Below, one piece after another: positions 18,213-25,435 of a stretch of DNA of 33,535 bases. The notes beneath the pieces are model-generated. The model had not been told where the DNA came from. It saw nothing but the letters and a program-made list of their open reading frames with translations, and made no database searches. Position 1 is the stretch's first letter, and every line of letters starts with the position of its first letter. Source of the stretch: Robiginitomaculum sp. GTDB lineage: Bacteria > Pseudomonadota > Alphaproteobacteria > Caulobacterales > Maricaulaceae. The DNA lies in contig JAJFFO010000005.1 in NCBI GenBank assembly GCA_021776615.1, positions 1-33,535 on the forward strand, written 5' to 3'. The position numbers were made by a program, and so were the translations under genes.

Positions 18213-18956
18213 ATGATTACTGTATGGCGCTTATTGCTTATTATTAGTTTGGCTTTAATCGGCCTTTCGGCAGGAACGTGGGTAGGGGGGCACTTTCTTG
18301 TTCCTGAAGGCAGTGGGCTTGCTGGAGCCCCCATGGCACTGGGTTATGGGCTTCTTGGCGCCATTGTCCTGCTGGTCGTCGGGTTTGTCGCGGCATTTCG
18401 ATTGCGCGGGTCTAGCCTAAGCAATGTTGCCTTGATCAGTGCCATAGTGGCGACCTTAGTATACGGCGCATTGACTTATCGGTGGATGTTGAACGCAGCG
18501 GCCTCGCGGGAACCGGATACAGCTTTTGCCGTGGCAGGTGAGTTTAACGCAACAATGGAGCGGCTGGATATCAGCGATCCATATTTATTTGTCAAAATGG
18601 AAGTGGATTCGCGTAATCGTCAATGGACACAGACCGGCCCCGCACCGGATCACGCGATATGTTCCGCCAAAATAAATGCAAAAACGCTGACCGGTATGCG
18701 CGTTGCATTGGATAACCTTGCGGCAATGAGCGAAACGGACTTCACCGCCTGCCGCGCCCCCCCCGGCCCGGCAATCAAGCGATTAAGCTGGGACCTAAAG
18801 GACGCGCAAATACCGCAAGACCTGCCGGGCTTTGCTCCCAAAGGCAGGCTCGATATCAGCGCCGCTTGTGCGCAGAACCATGAGGTCGTCGCGCGGGCGC
18901 TGGCACTTATTGAAAACGCCTCAACCACCGCGACATCAAAGGTAAAATGCAAATGA
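18213..18956 (+). CDS. Membrane protein with C-terminal periplasmic domain, hypothetical
   Basis: A 247-residue protein with three N-terminal hydrophobic segments (about 5-28, 41-65 and 73-94), then a soluble domain of about 150 residues with four or five Cys that could form disulfides. No family was recognised. TAAGGA at 18197-18202 serves either the ATG at 18213 or a GTG one codon earlier; the ATG was chosen. The gene follows the protease gene by about 55 bp on the same strand and overlaps the next gene in an ATGA junction, so the three probably form an operon devoted to envelope or secreted proteins. Confidence 0.7.
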   Translation: MITVWRLLLIISLALIGLSAGTWVGGHFLVPEGSGLAGAPMALGYGLLGAIVLLVVGFVAAFRLRGSSLSNVALISAIVATLVYGALTYRWMLNAAASREPDTAFAVAGEFNATMERLDISDPYLFVKMEVDSRNRQWTQTGPAPDHAICSAKINAKTLTGMRVALDNLAAMSETDFTACRAPPGPAIKRLSWDLKDAQIPQDLPGFAPKGRLDISAACAQNHEVVARALALIENASTTATSKVKCK

Positions 18957-19981
18957 AACATCTTACGCTTTTTGCAATTTTCATAGTAATCAGCCTCAGT
19001 GCCGCCAATGCCGCCATGGCACAAACCTGCAAGGCGACGCCGCAGCGTTATGCGCAAGAACTTCATGGGTTCATTACCGGAAAACGCCAATTTACCCAAG
19101 TGGTTGGCAATAGATGGGTGTTTACGCTAGAGCCCGCGCCTTTTGGGTGGGATATCCGGTTGCGTGACAAGGAACGTGTGGATCTCAGCCAGATTACTCC
19201 GCCTTTTCGCGGTGCCCCCAATCCGCGGCAAATTTATGGCTGGCATTTTCGTAATGCCGCCAATACCGCAAAGAATCAGGGCGATGTGAATGCACCCCAG
19301 CATTTGCGCCAGTTTCAGTTTTCTCCTGCCCTAACCGGTACTGGCGGGTTTAGACCATCCAATGGCGCTATTGAGCCGGATCCCGATGAGGGGCGTGGAT
19401 GGCTGCGAATTTATGATATAGGGCTGAGCGATCTGGAACCAGACCAAAAAGCCCGGATGAACTATCTCAAATTTAAGTCCTGCCTGACCTGGCCAAGAAC
19501 GCAAGAAGAAACCCGCGTAGAGTTGGATCTGATAAGCCCCATCTATCTGGATGAGGAACGCGAAATTATGTTCGGATGTGGTCTTAACCCACAAAAATAC
19601 GTACTTACCGCGTGGAACTTACCGCGTATGCTTGGCGGTGATTTTGATGGCGATGACGCGCTTGATCACGTTGCGCCAGTCATCAGGAGAAGCGATGGCC
19701 GCAAGGGTTTGGCCATTTGCCGTGCCGGGACATGGATGTCGATATATGGTTATGGCGGAGGCATGGAAGTGCCGCTCGAAACCAAGGATGGCGAGCCGCG
19801 CAATGAGACTTATTTCAGCCTGGCGCAATATTTTGACCGCATGGAATACTGGAAAATGGGCCAAAGCGAAAAAGGTAAAGATCGTCTCATTTTGGGCAGA
19901 ACAGAAAAGGCAGAAGTTGCCGTTAAGTGGGACGGCCAAAAATTCGTTCACGAGTTGCTATGGGTTTTTGTTGAGCCATGA
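18953..19981 (+). CDS. Exported protein, hypothetical
   Basis: A 342-residue protein with a clear signal peptide (MKHLTLFAIFIVISLSAANA, cleavage near AMAQ before TCKA). The mature part has Trp-rich beta segments, Cys residues at spaced positions and one DFDGDD-type acidic loop near residue 233, which recalls calcium loops of FG-GAP or EF-hand-like repeats but is single here. No family was recognised. The ATG at 18953 overlaps the upstream TGA as ATGA, a typical coupled junction, with AAAGG ten bases before; an ATG two codons earlier (18947) is also possible. Its position after the protease and the three-TM protein suggests a common secreted or periplasmic role. Confidence 0.7.
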   Translation: MKHLTLFAIFIVISLSAANAAMAQTCKATPQRYAQELHGFITGKRQFTQVVGNRWVFTLEPAPFGWDIRLRDKERVDLSQITPPFRGAPNPRQIYGWHFRNAANTAKNQGDVNAPQHLRQFQFSPALTGTGGFRPSNGAIEPDPDEGRGWLRIYDIGLSDLEPDQKARMNYLKFKSCLTWPRTQEETRVELDLISPIYLDEEREIMFGCGLNPQKYVLTAWNLPRMLGGDFDGDDALDHVAPVIRRSDGRKGLAICRAGTWMSIYGYGGGMEVPLETKDGEPRNETYFSLAQYFDRMEYWKMGQSEKGKDRLILGRTEKAEVAVKWDGQKFVHELLWVFVEP

Positions 19982-20103
19982 CCGGCCGCTATTATTTACT
20001 TTTATTATTCACTTTCTTGGACACTAGGCCGCTAAAAGTTAACGCCATTTGTCACTCCCATATAAACAAAACTAGATTGCGATAAAACATGCAATAAAAA
20101 CGG

Positions 20104-20121
20104 GAGACGGTTTTCCGTCTC
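20104..20121 (-). terminator. Rho-independent terminator of tRNA-Leu
   Basis: On the minus strand a perfect 7-bp stem, GAGACGG / CCGTCTC, with an AAAA loop is followed by CCCGTTTTTATT. It lies about 28 nt beyond the CCA end of the tRNA-Leu gene. Related hairpins occupy the same relative place in the two att-like repeats at 207-287 and 9811-9892. Confidence 0.8.
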
Positions 20122-20149
20122 TACTCTCACATGTCAAACTATGATAAAC

Positions 20150-20236
20150 TGGTGCGGCCGAGAAGACTCGAACTTCCACGGGTTTTACCCCACAGCGACC
20201 TCAACGCTGCGCGTCTACCAGTTCCGCCACGGCCGC
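20150..20236 (-). tRNA. tRNA-Leu (anticodon GAG)
   Basis: Read on the minus strand, the 7-bp acceptor stem is GCGGCCG / CGGCCGC, followed by discriminator A and an encoded CCA. The D-arm includes GGTAGACGCG. The anticodon arm is AGCG-UUGAGGU-CGCU with anticodon GAG, and the T-arm contains GTTCGAGTC. A variable arm of the long class-II type (TGGGGTAAAACCCGT) identifies it as a leucine tRNA of 87 nt. A terminator follows at 20104-20121. Its last 14 nt recur in the two island-flanking repeats, which makes this gene a probable integration target. Confidence 0.96.
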
Positions 20237-20332
20237 ACACTATATTCGGTAGAAGTGGCGGAATTAGCAAACTTGGTGAGGCTTGTGAAGCCAAAACTAC
20301 AGGAAACACTAAATGAGTTCTTGTTGAGGGTT

Positions 20333-20584
20333 TTAGGCCGCCGCCGCGTCATAATCATAGACCATGGCGGTGTCGGTGATGCTGATTGCCACCTTCTCCC
20401 CTTGAATGGTGATTTCACCGCGAGCGATGGGATGGTTATTAGCCAAAATCCACACTTCGTCTTTCTCGCCAACGTCCAGCGGAATCACCGCTCCCCGGCC
20501 CATGCGCAATAATTGGTACATGGGCAGAACGGAGCGGCCTAATATGACCGAAATTTCGACTTCGACGGCGGAAAGTTGACTCAC
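20333..20584 (-). CDS. FliN/SpoA-domain flagellar motor switch protein
   Basis: An 83-residue protein that is essentially one SpoA (FliN/FliM C-terminal) domain. It reads VEVEISVILGRSVLPMYQLLRMGRG, then PLDVGEKDEVWILANNHPIARGEI and a final beta segment. FliN subunits form the lower part of the flagellar C-ring and bind CheY-P or export chaperones. It is shorter than typical FliN because the N-terminal extension is nearly absent. GTG 20584, with GGGG just upstream, was chosen; a TTG at 20611 would add nine residues. No other flagellar gene is in the window. It is divergent from lipB, with a perfect palindrome between the two. Confidence 0.85.
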   Translation of the reverse strand: MSQLSAVEVEISVILGRSVLPMYQLLRMGRGAVIPLDVGEKDEVWILANNHPIARGEITIQGEKVAISITDTAMVYDYDAAAA

Positions 20585-20612
20585 GTGAACCCCATTTACC
20601 CATTGACGCAAT

Positions 20613-20628
20613 ACTTAGTAGACTAAGT
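20613..20628. promoter_or_regulatory. Palindrome between fliN-like gene and lipB
   Basis: ACTTAGT-AG-ACTAAGT is a perfect 7-bp inverted repeat with a 2-bp centre, placed in the ~90-bp divergent promoter region. The symmetry and position fit a repressor or activator operator that could serve either or both genes. The regulator is unknown. A terminator is unlikely since both genes start here. Confidence 0.5.
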
Positions 20629-20672
20629 TTCGCCCAAATGCGTTTCGCAGGGGTTAAAACGAGCACACTTAT

Positions 20673-21380
20673 ATGCACAAAAGCATGGAAATGCCGAAAC
20701 TTTCTTTGCCAAACCCCACCGGTGCTGCGGTGGAATGGGCTGTGGCCACGCAATTGGTGCCCTATGAACAGGCGGTTAGCTTTATGGAGGACCGCATAGC
20801 GGCCATCGCCAGTGGTGAGGCAGCGGAAATGGTGTGGTTGTTGGAGCATCCACCGCTTTATACCGCCGGTACCAGTGCTCAATCGCAAGACCTGATCACG
20901 CCGGACAGGTTTCCGGTTTACCAAAGCGGGCGCGGCGGCCAATACACCTATCATGGTCCAGGGCAAAGGGTGGCCTATGCGATGCTGGATTTGCGGGCAC
21001 GAGGCCGCGATGTGCGCCGCTTTGTGCGGGCGTTGGAGGAATGGATTATCCTTGCGCTGGCAAGGCTGGGCGTGGCGGGCAAAGTGAGTGATGAGCGAAT
21101 CGGTGTGTGGGTTGAGCGCGCGGCCTTGGGCGAGCCGGTGCAAAGTGGTGCCGTATATGAAGACAAAATTGCCGCTATTGGCATTCGTCTGCGCCGGTGG
21201 GTGAGCTTTCATGGTATATCGCTCAATGTCTGCCCCGATCTTTCGCATTTTGACGGCATTGTGCCCTGTGGTATTACCGAGCACGGGGTGACTAGCCTAG
21301 AAAAACTTGGTGTGCCGTGCACAATGGGGGAGGTGGACAGTGCCTTACGAGCGGCCTTCGCCGAGATTTTTGAATTATGA
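20673..21380 (+). CDS. lipB: Octanoyl-[acyl-carrier-protein]:protein transferase (lipoyl synthesis)
   Basis: LipB moves the octanoyl group from acyl carrier protein to a lysine of lipoyl-dependent enzymes such as pyruvate dehydrogenase E2, before LipA inserts sulfur. The 235-residue length is usual. Visible family marks are [27 protein letters not shown] (substrate pocket Arg and His), the catalytic Lys165 in [24 protein letters not shown], and the catalytic Cys199 in VPCGI. The product is cytoplasmic. The ATG at 20673 has only a weak ribosome binding site; two further in-frame ATGs lie within the first seven codons. An inverted repeat TATGAGG...CCTCATA spans the stop codon. Confidence 0.96.
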   Translation: MHKSMEMPKLSLPNPTGAAVEWAVATQLVPYEQAVSFMEDRIAAIASGEAAEMVWLLEHPPLYTAGTSAQSQDLITPDRFPVYQSGRGGQYTYHGPGQRVAYAMLDLRARGRDVRRFVRALEEWIILALARLGVAGKVSDERIGVWVERAALGEPVQSGAVYEDKIAAIGIRLRRWVSFHGISLNVCPDLSHFDGIVPCGITEHGVTSLEKLGVPCTMGEVDSALRAAFAEIFEL

Positions 21381-21456
21381 GGCTAAAGCACAACTAACTT
21401 CCTCATAGCGCTGAGGGCGTCATTAGGTTTTTGATTTTAATAAACGGAGTAATAGG

Positions 21457-21726
21457 ATGGAAGATACGCAAGTTAAAGCACTGGTACGTTTTGAAGCGGA
21501 GAAAAAGTCGATCGCGGCGGCGTTTATTTTGGCCATATATCTAGGGATGTTTGGCGGCCATGATTATTATCTCGGCGATGTTGGCAAGGGCATCATCAAG
21601 CTTATTCTCACCCTGACCGTCATTGGCATAATTGTCAGTTTCATCTGGGTGATTGTTGACCTGTTTGGCATGCCCGCGCGGGTGCGGCAGAAAAACCGCA
21701 CATTGGCGCATGCGATTTTTGAATAA
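21457..21726 (+). CDS. TM2-domain membrane protein
   Basis: An 89-residue protein that is almost only a TM2 domain: two membrane segments (about 19-35 and 46-69) joined by a short loop. The family signature is present as GMFGGHDYYLGDVGKGIIKLI and the following IWVIVDLFGMP. TM2 proteins are widespread and functionally poorly defined. ACGGAGTAATAGG before the ATG is a good ribosome binding site. An inverted repeat, GAATAAA (21721-21727) and TTTATTC (21749-21755), begins inside the last codons and could end the transcript. Confidence 0.9.
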   Translation: MEDTQVKALVRFEAEKKSIAAAFILAIYLGMFGGHDYYLGDVGKGIIKLILTLTVIGIIVSFIWVIVDLFGMPARVRQKNRTLAHAIFE

Positions 21727-21819
21727 ATAAGCGGAGCTTTTGACTTCGTTTATTCGAAAGTTACCGTTTGCCTGCAGGGGCTGAACAATCGCTTTCAGGG
21801 ATTGCGCCGCGAGGTCCGG

Positions 21820-22620
21820 CTACAGGTGAAGGATGAGTGGACAGTGATCTGAAACTTCCGGCTCTTGGATCACATCAAAACCTTGAACGGCATCTGCCCG
21901 ATTGATAAGCATGTAATCGGCAAACTTTCCTGGCTTTGTGTAATGTGAATTTCGGGTGCTAGAGAAACCGCGGCTTGTTACCAACTCAGTCATTCCGGCA
22001 TTCTCCAAAATGTCGAGGGTTTCGCTGCCCGGTTCGACATTGAAATCACCACAGATCACTGAAAGGTCACCCGGCTCGGAAACCTGTCGCGAAAAATCAA
22101 GAAGTCGATGGGCCTGCGCGGCCCGTTCTGGTGTGTCCATCTTGCCCTTAAGGTCCCGCAGGCCGTGCGTATGCGTGATGTTAACAGCGCGGTCGCCTTG
22201 GTAGTCATAGAGGCGAACCCCATGCGCACTGCGCGAACGTGGATGATCACCATAGCCGACAGAGGAATAGCTTTTATGCACGAAGCCTTGAACTTGGCCA
22301 ATGATCGGAAACGATTTGTGAACGAAGGTTGCGAGCCCCCATTGCGAGGGAATCGACACGTCATTGTCCCATAGAACACCCTGCGCCGCTGGGCAGAATG
22401 TCGCAACGTGATCCGGCAAGGCTATGCAGATATCGCGGAAGAAATTGGCTCTTTGCGGGAGGACGTGATCGCCGTCACGATAGGTCAGCCAGTCTTTTTC
22501 AGTTTCAGGGCTGTGGATCACTTCTTGAAGGCAAAGAACATCTGGTGTCGTTGATGACACATAGGGTAGAAGGTCGCCGTGGAGTTTACCGCCCCAACCA
22601 TTCAAACACATGATCTGCAC
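21820..22620 (-). CDS. Endonuclease/exonuclease/phosphatase family protein
   Basis: A 266-residue metal-dependent phosphoesterase of the EEP superfamily. The order of motifs is complete: NGWGG near residue 7, the metal-binding Glu in CLQEVI, the catalytic His in NITHTHGL, the Asp/Asn pair in CGDFNVEPGS, and the terminal SDHCPL with its catalytic His. There is no signal peptide, so the enzyme should be cytoplasmic. Substrates in this superfamily range from DNA to phospholipids and inositol phosphates and cannot be told from sequence. It stands alone, convergent with the TM2 gene. CTCCTTATG-side sequence gives AGGAGGGC-like bases just before the start. Confidence 0.92.
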   Translation of the reverse strand: MQIMCLNGWGGKLHGDLLPYVSSTTPDVLCLQEVIHSPETEKDWLTYRDGDHVLPQRANFFRDICIALPDHVATFCPAAQGVLWDNDVSIPSQWGLATFVHKSFPIIGQVQGFVHKSYSSVGYGDHPRSRSAHGVRLYDYQGDRAVNITHTHGLRDLKGKMDTPERAAQAHRLLDFSRQVSEPGDLSVICGDFNVEPGSETLDILENAGMTELVTSRGFSSTRNSHYTKPGKFADYMLINRADAVQGFDVIQEPEVSDHCPLILHL

Positions 22621-22776
22621 AGATGCCCTCCTTATGTATTGAGGCCTTCAAAGCAGACATTCGCAGCATTCTGACTTAATCGCAATGTGGGTTCGAACCA
22701 GATATTAACCGCACCAGCATATCGGCAAAAACCATACATTTGCCTGCAATCTGCATCGACCCGCGCAAGGCTCTCA

Positions 22777-22813
22777 AGAGTGTGTCTGCCCGCTTGAACA
22801 GGCAGGACACTCT
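22777..22813 (+). terminator. Imperfect hairpin in the intergenic region
   Basis: AGAGTGTGTCTGCC and GGCAGGACACTCT pair with one bulge around a 10-nt loop, and a T-rich CGCTTTTGCTTTT follows on the plus strand. On the minus strand the same hairpin lies about 50 nt beyond the stop of the DUF805 gene but lacks a T-run. It may stop transcripts in either direction. Confidence 0.45.
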
Positions 22814-22861
22814 CGCTTTTGCTTTTACCCTTAAGAGCTTAAGCCCTAGACTCCAAGTGGC

Positions 22862-23356
22862 CTAGCTTGTTGGGCCACCGAACTGGTTTTCTTCCGGGTC
22901 GCTTTTTAGCACTTTATTGCCCAAAAACACGACCACAAAACTAGTCACAGCTCCGGCAATGGCGCTCGGTATTATCGTTGGTTTTGTGAATTCAGCGCTT
23001 GCTTTCATGGCACCCATCACATCGGCACCGGCATTGAGGACGGCCTCTTGCATGGCTGCTTGATCAACCAGCATTGAGAGCATAAGCCGACCAACAACTA
23101 TATTTACGCCAATCAACACCAGTAGGACCACTAAAACCATCCAGCCGGATTTTCCCGCATCGTGCAGGCGCTTAACCCAGAGGCAAATCCATGGCCACAA
23201 TATGACGAGGCTGAGAATGGAGACGATCATTCCCAGTGAGAACGACAAAAATGGCACCATATTGATGGCAAACCCGATGGCGATCAGGATTATTGCCGCG
23301 CTTTGAAATGCCGCTGGCCCAATGCGGCCTTTAGTACTGAAAAATAGATTTCCCAT
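22862..23356 (-). CDS. DUF805 membrane protein
   Basis: A 164-residue membrane protein of the DUF805 family. Marks are the N-terminal FSTKGRIGPAAFQ, matching the family's F..GRIGR..F pattern, and the conserved VKRLHDAGKSGW loop. Four hydrophobic segments are visible at about 18-36, 38-58, 71-92 and 128-148. Between the last two is an Ala-rich polar stretch of about 30 residues that is longer than in minimal family members. The function of the family is not established. The gene is alone on its transcript, between the EEP gene and fhs, all on the minus strand. Confidence 0.88.
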   Translation of the reverse strand: MGNLFFSTKGRIGPAAFQSAAIILIAIGFAINMVPFLSFSLGMIVSILSLVILWPWICLWVKRLHDAGKSGWMVLVVLLVLIGVNIVVGRLMLSMLVDQAAMQEAVLNAGADVMGAMKASAEFTKPTIIPSAIAGAVTSFVVVFLGNKVLKSDPEENQFGGPTS

Positions 23357-23463
23357 AGACTTTTCCTTTATAAATTTATTGTCCCGTTGAATCAGGGCGT
23401 TTCTCAGGATTACGGTTTTATCAGCATTTTCGCAAGGTAAAGCTTGCTTGCCTTACAAGTTTT

Positions 23464-25131
23464 TTAGAATAGCCCCTCAATTTGTCCCGCATCGTTCAGC
23501 TTGATGCTGTTGGCGGCAGGCACGCGCGGCAGGCCCGGCATGGTCATTACCGCGCCGCACACCACGACGATAAACCCGGCCCCGGCGCTAAGGCGTACTT
23601 CGCGCACCGGCAAGGTATAGCCATTGGGCGCGCCGACCAAAGTTGGGTCAGTTGAGAATGAGTATTGGGTTTTGGCAATGCACACTGGCAAATGGCCATA
23701 GCCTGCATCTTCCCAGGCTTTAAGTTGGGCCTGCACTTTGGCGTCCATCTCCACACCTTCGGCGCGGTATATGCTTCTGGCCACGGTTTCGATTTTTTCC
23801 AATAAGCTGGCTTTGTCATCGTAAAGAGGTTTGAAGTCGGCTTGGCCATTGTCGGCCAGCGCCGCGACCTTTTGCGCCAAATCGGTTGCGCCGCCGCCGC
23901 CATCGGCCCAGTGATTGGCCATCGACACTTCAACACCAAGCGATTGGCAATAGTTTTCAACCGCTTCGACTTCCGCATCGCTGTCAGCACTGAAGCGATT
24001 AATGGCGACCATGGCTGGCACACCATATTGAGAGATGTTTTCAAGATGACGGCCAAGATTGGCGCAGCCGCTCTCGACGGCGGCAACATTTTGCGTGGCC
24101 AAATCGGTCTTGGCGACACCGCCATGCATTTTCAATGCGCGAATGGTGGCCACCACGACGATGGCATTGGGGCGCAGGCCGGCTTTGCGGCATTTTATGT
24201 CGAGGAATTTTTCGGCGCCCAAATCAGCACCAAACCCGGCTTCGGTTACGACATAATCAGCCAGTTTAAGTGCTGATTTGGTGGCGATGACCGAATTACA
24301 ACCATGGGCGATATTGGCAAATGGACCACCGTGAATAAAAGCCGGGTTGTTTTCCAGCGTTTGCACCAGATTTGGCTCCAGCGCGTCTTTAAGCAACACC
24401 GTCATTGGCCCTTCGGCTTTAAGCGCCTTGGCCTTTACCAATTTGCGGTCCTTGGTTTCGCCAATGACCATTTCGCCCAGGCGCGTCTGTAAATCCTGCA
24501 AATCGGTGGCCAGGCAAAACGATGCCATAACCTCGGATGCGACGGTGATGTCAAAGCCGCCTTGGCGTGGATAACCGTTTACCGGGCTGCCGATCGAGGT
24601 AACAATATCGCGCAAAGAGCGGTCATTCATATCCAGCCCACGCCGCCAGCTAATCCGCCGCACGTCGATATTTTGCTCATTATCCCAATACACATGGTTG
24701 TCGATAAGGGCTGCCAGCAAATTGTTTGCGGCACCAATGGCATGAAAATCGCCGGTGAAATGCAGATTAATGTCTTCCATCGGTACCACTTGCGCATAGC
24801 CGCCGCCTGCCGCGCCGCCTTTCATGCCAAAGCACGGCCCCAGTGAGGGTTCGCGCAGGCACACCATGGCGCGCTTGCCAATTTTGTTAAGGCCGTCGGT
24901 CAGGCCAATGGAGGTGGTGGTTTTGCCTTCGCCAGCGGGTGTCGGCGTTATCGCAGTGACGAGTATTAGCTTGGCGTCCTTGCGCTCCGGCTGATCATTC
25001 AGCCATTGCAGCGAGACTTTGGCTTTGTCATGACCATAGGCTTTGAGGGCCGAGGCGGGGATGTCAATTTTAGTGGCGATATCACTAATGGGGCGCAGAC
25101 TGGCCGCCCGCGCGATCTCAATATCCGACAT
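23464..25131 (-). CDS. fhs: Formate--tetrahydrofolate ligase
   Basis: This 555-residue enzyme makes 10-formyl-THF from formate, THF and ATP and feeds one-carbon metabolism. The length is normal for the family. Residues 64-72 form the P-loop [44 protein letters not shown] follows, which carries several substrate contacts. [31 protein letters not shown] sequence and [10 protein letters not shown] further on are also typical. The start is supported by CAGGAGT seven bases before the ATG. It is divergent from transketolase across a 304-bp region that may hold a structured RNA. The protein is cytoplasmic. Confidence 0.97.
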   Translation of the reverse strand: MSDIEIARAASLRPISDIATKIDIPASALKAYGHDKAKVSLQWLNDQPERKDAKLILVTAITPTPAGEGKTTTSIGLTDGLNKIGKRAMVCLREPSLGPCFGMKGGAAGGGYAQVVPMEDINLHFTGDFHAIGAANNLLAALIDNHVYWDNEQNIDVRRISWRRGLDMNDRSLRDIVTSIGSPVNGYPRQGGFDITVASEVMASFCLATDLQDLQTRLGEMVIGETKDRKLVKAKALKAEGPMTVLLKDALEPNLVQTLENNPAFIHGGPFANIAHGCNSVIATKSALKLADYVVTEAGFGADLGAEKFLDIKCRKAGLRPNAIVVVATIRALKMHGGVAKTDLATQNVAAVESGCANLGRHLENISQYGVPAMVAINRFSADSDAEVEAVENYCQSLGVEVSMANHWADGGGGATDLAQKVAALADNGQADFKPLYDDKASLLEKIETVARSIYRAEGVEMDAKVQAQLKAWEDAGYGHLPVCIAKTQYSFSTDPTLVGAPNGYTLPVREVRLSAGAGFIVVVCGAVMTMPGLPRVPAANSIKLNDAGQIEGLF

Positions 25132-25435
25132 GCAATACTCCTGATAGCGTTTCCGTTTTTTTAAGTTTTATTTTGCTTACATCTAGCATGAGATTTAAAA
25201 AATGCACGCCTTTTCAATTAATTTAATGTGGCCCCCACCTCTGCCATTTTTCCATGTCTTTTGGGTCGGCTGGAAAGCGCTAAAATGGGCAATACCGGAG
25301 GTGCAGTTGGGCAATGACGGTAAATCCGGTTAATAAGTGCAGGCGCGTAGGGGAATCACGGTTGACCGTAAGGGCGTGTCCGCTATCAGTTTGTGCAATT
25401 ACCATTGGCAGATTTTGATCGCATAAGAGGAAGAT
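25132..25435. other. Divergent intergenic region between fhs and tkt
   Basis: No protein gene is visible in these 304 bases. The fhs side (25132-25230) is A+T-rich and probably carries its promoter. The middle has a long imperfect hairpin at 25236-25303, and 25358-25369 holds the palindrome ACGGT-TG-ACCGT, a possible operator upstream of tkt. The tkt ribosome binding site is AAGAGGAAG just before 25436. Confidence 0.6.
25236..25303 (+). ncRNA. Candidate structured RNA (long imperfect hairpin)
   Basis: Four helices nest in order: CACCTC (25236) with GAGGTG (25298), GCCATTTT (25243) with AAAATGG-g-C (25282), and TCCA (25251) with TGGA (25271), with internal loops between them. A rod of this kind in front of a metabolic gene could be a small RNA or a leader element. 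A 6S RNA was considered because that gene can lie near folate genes, but no diagnostic sequence was recognised. Low confidence. Confidence 0.3.

Noticed and set aside
20439..21284. 281-codon minus-strand frame over lipB
   Set aside because: LipB on the plus strand is unambiguous with all catalytic residues; the antisense frame has no family features.
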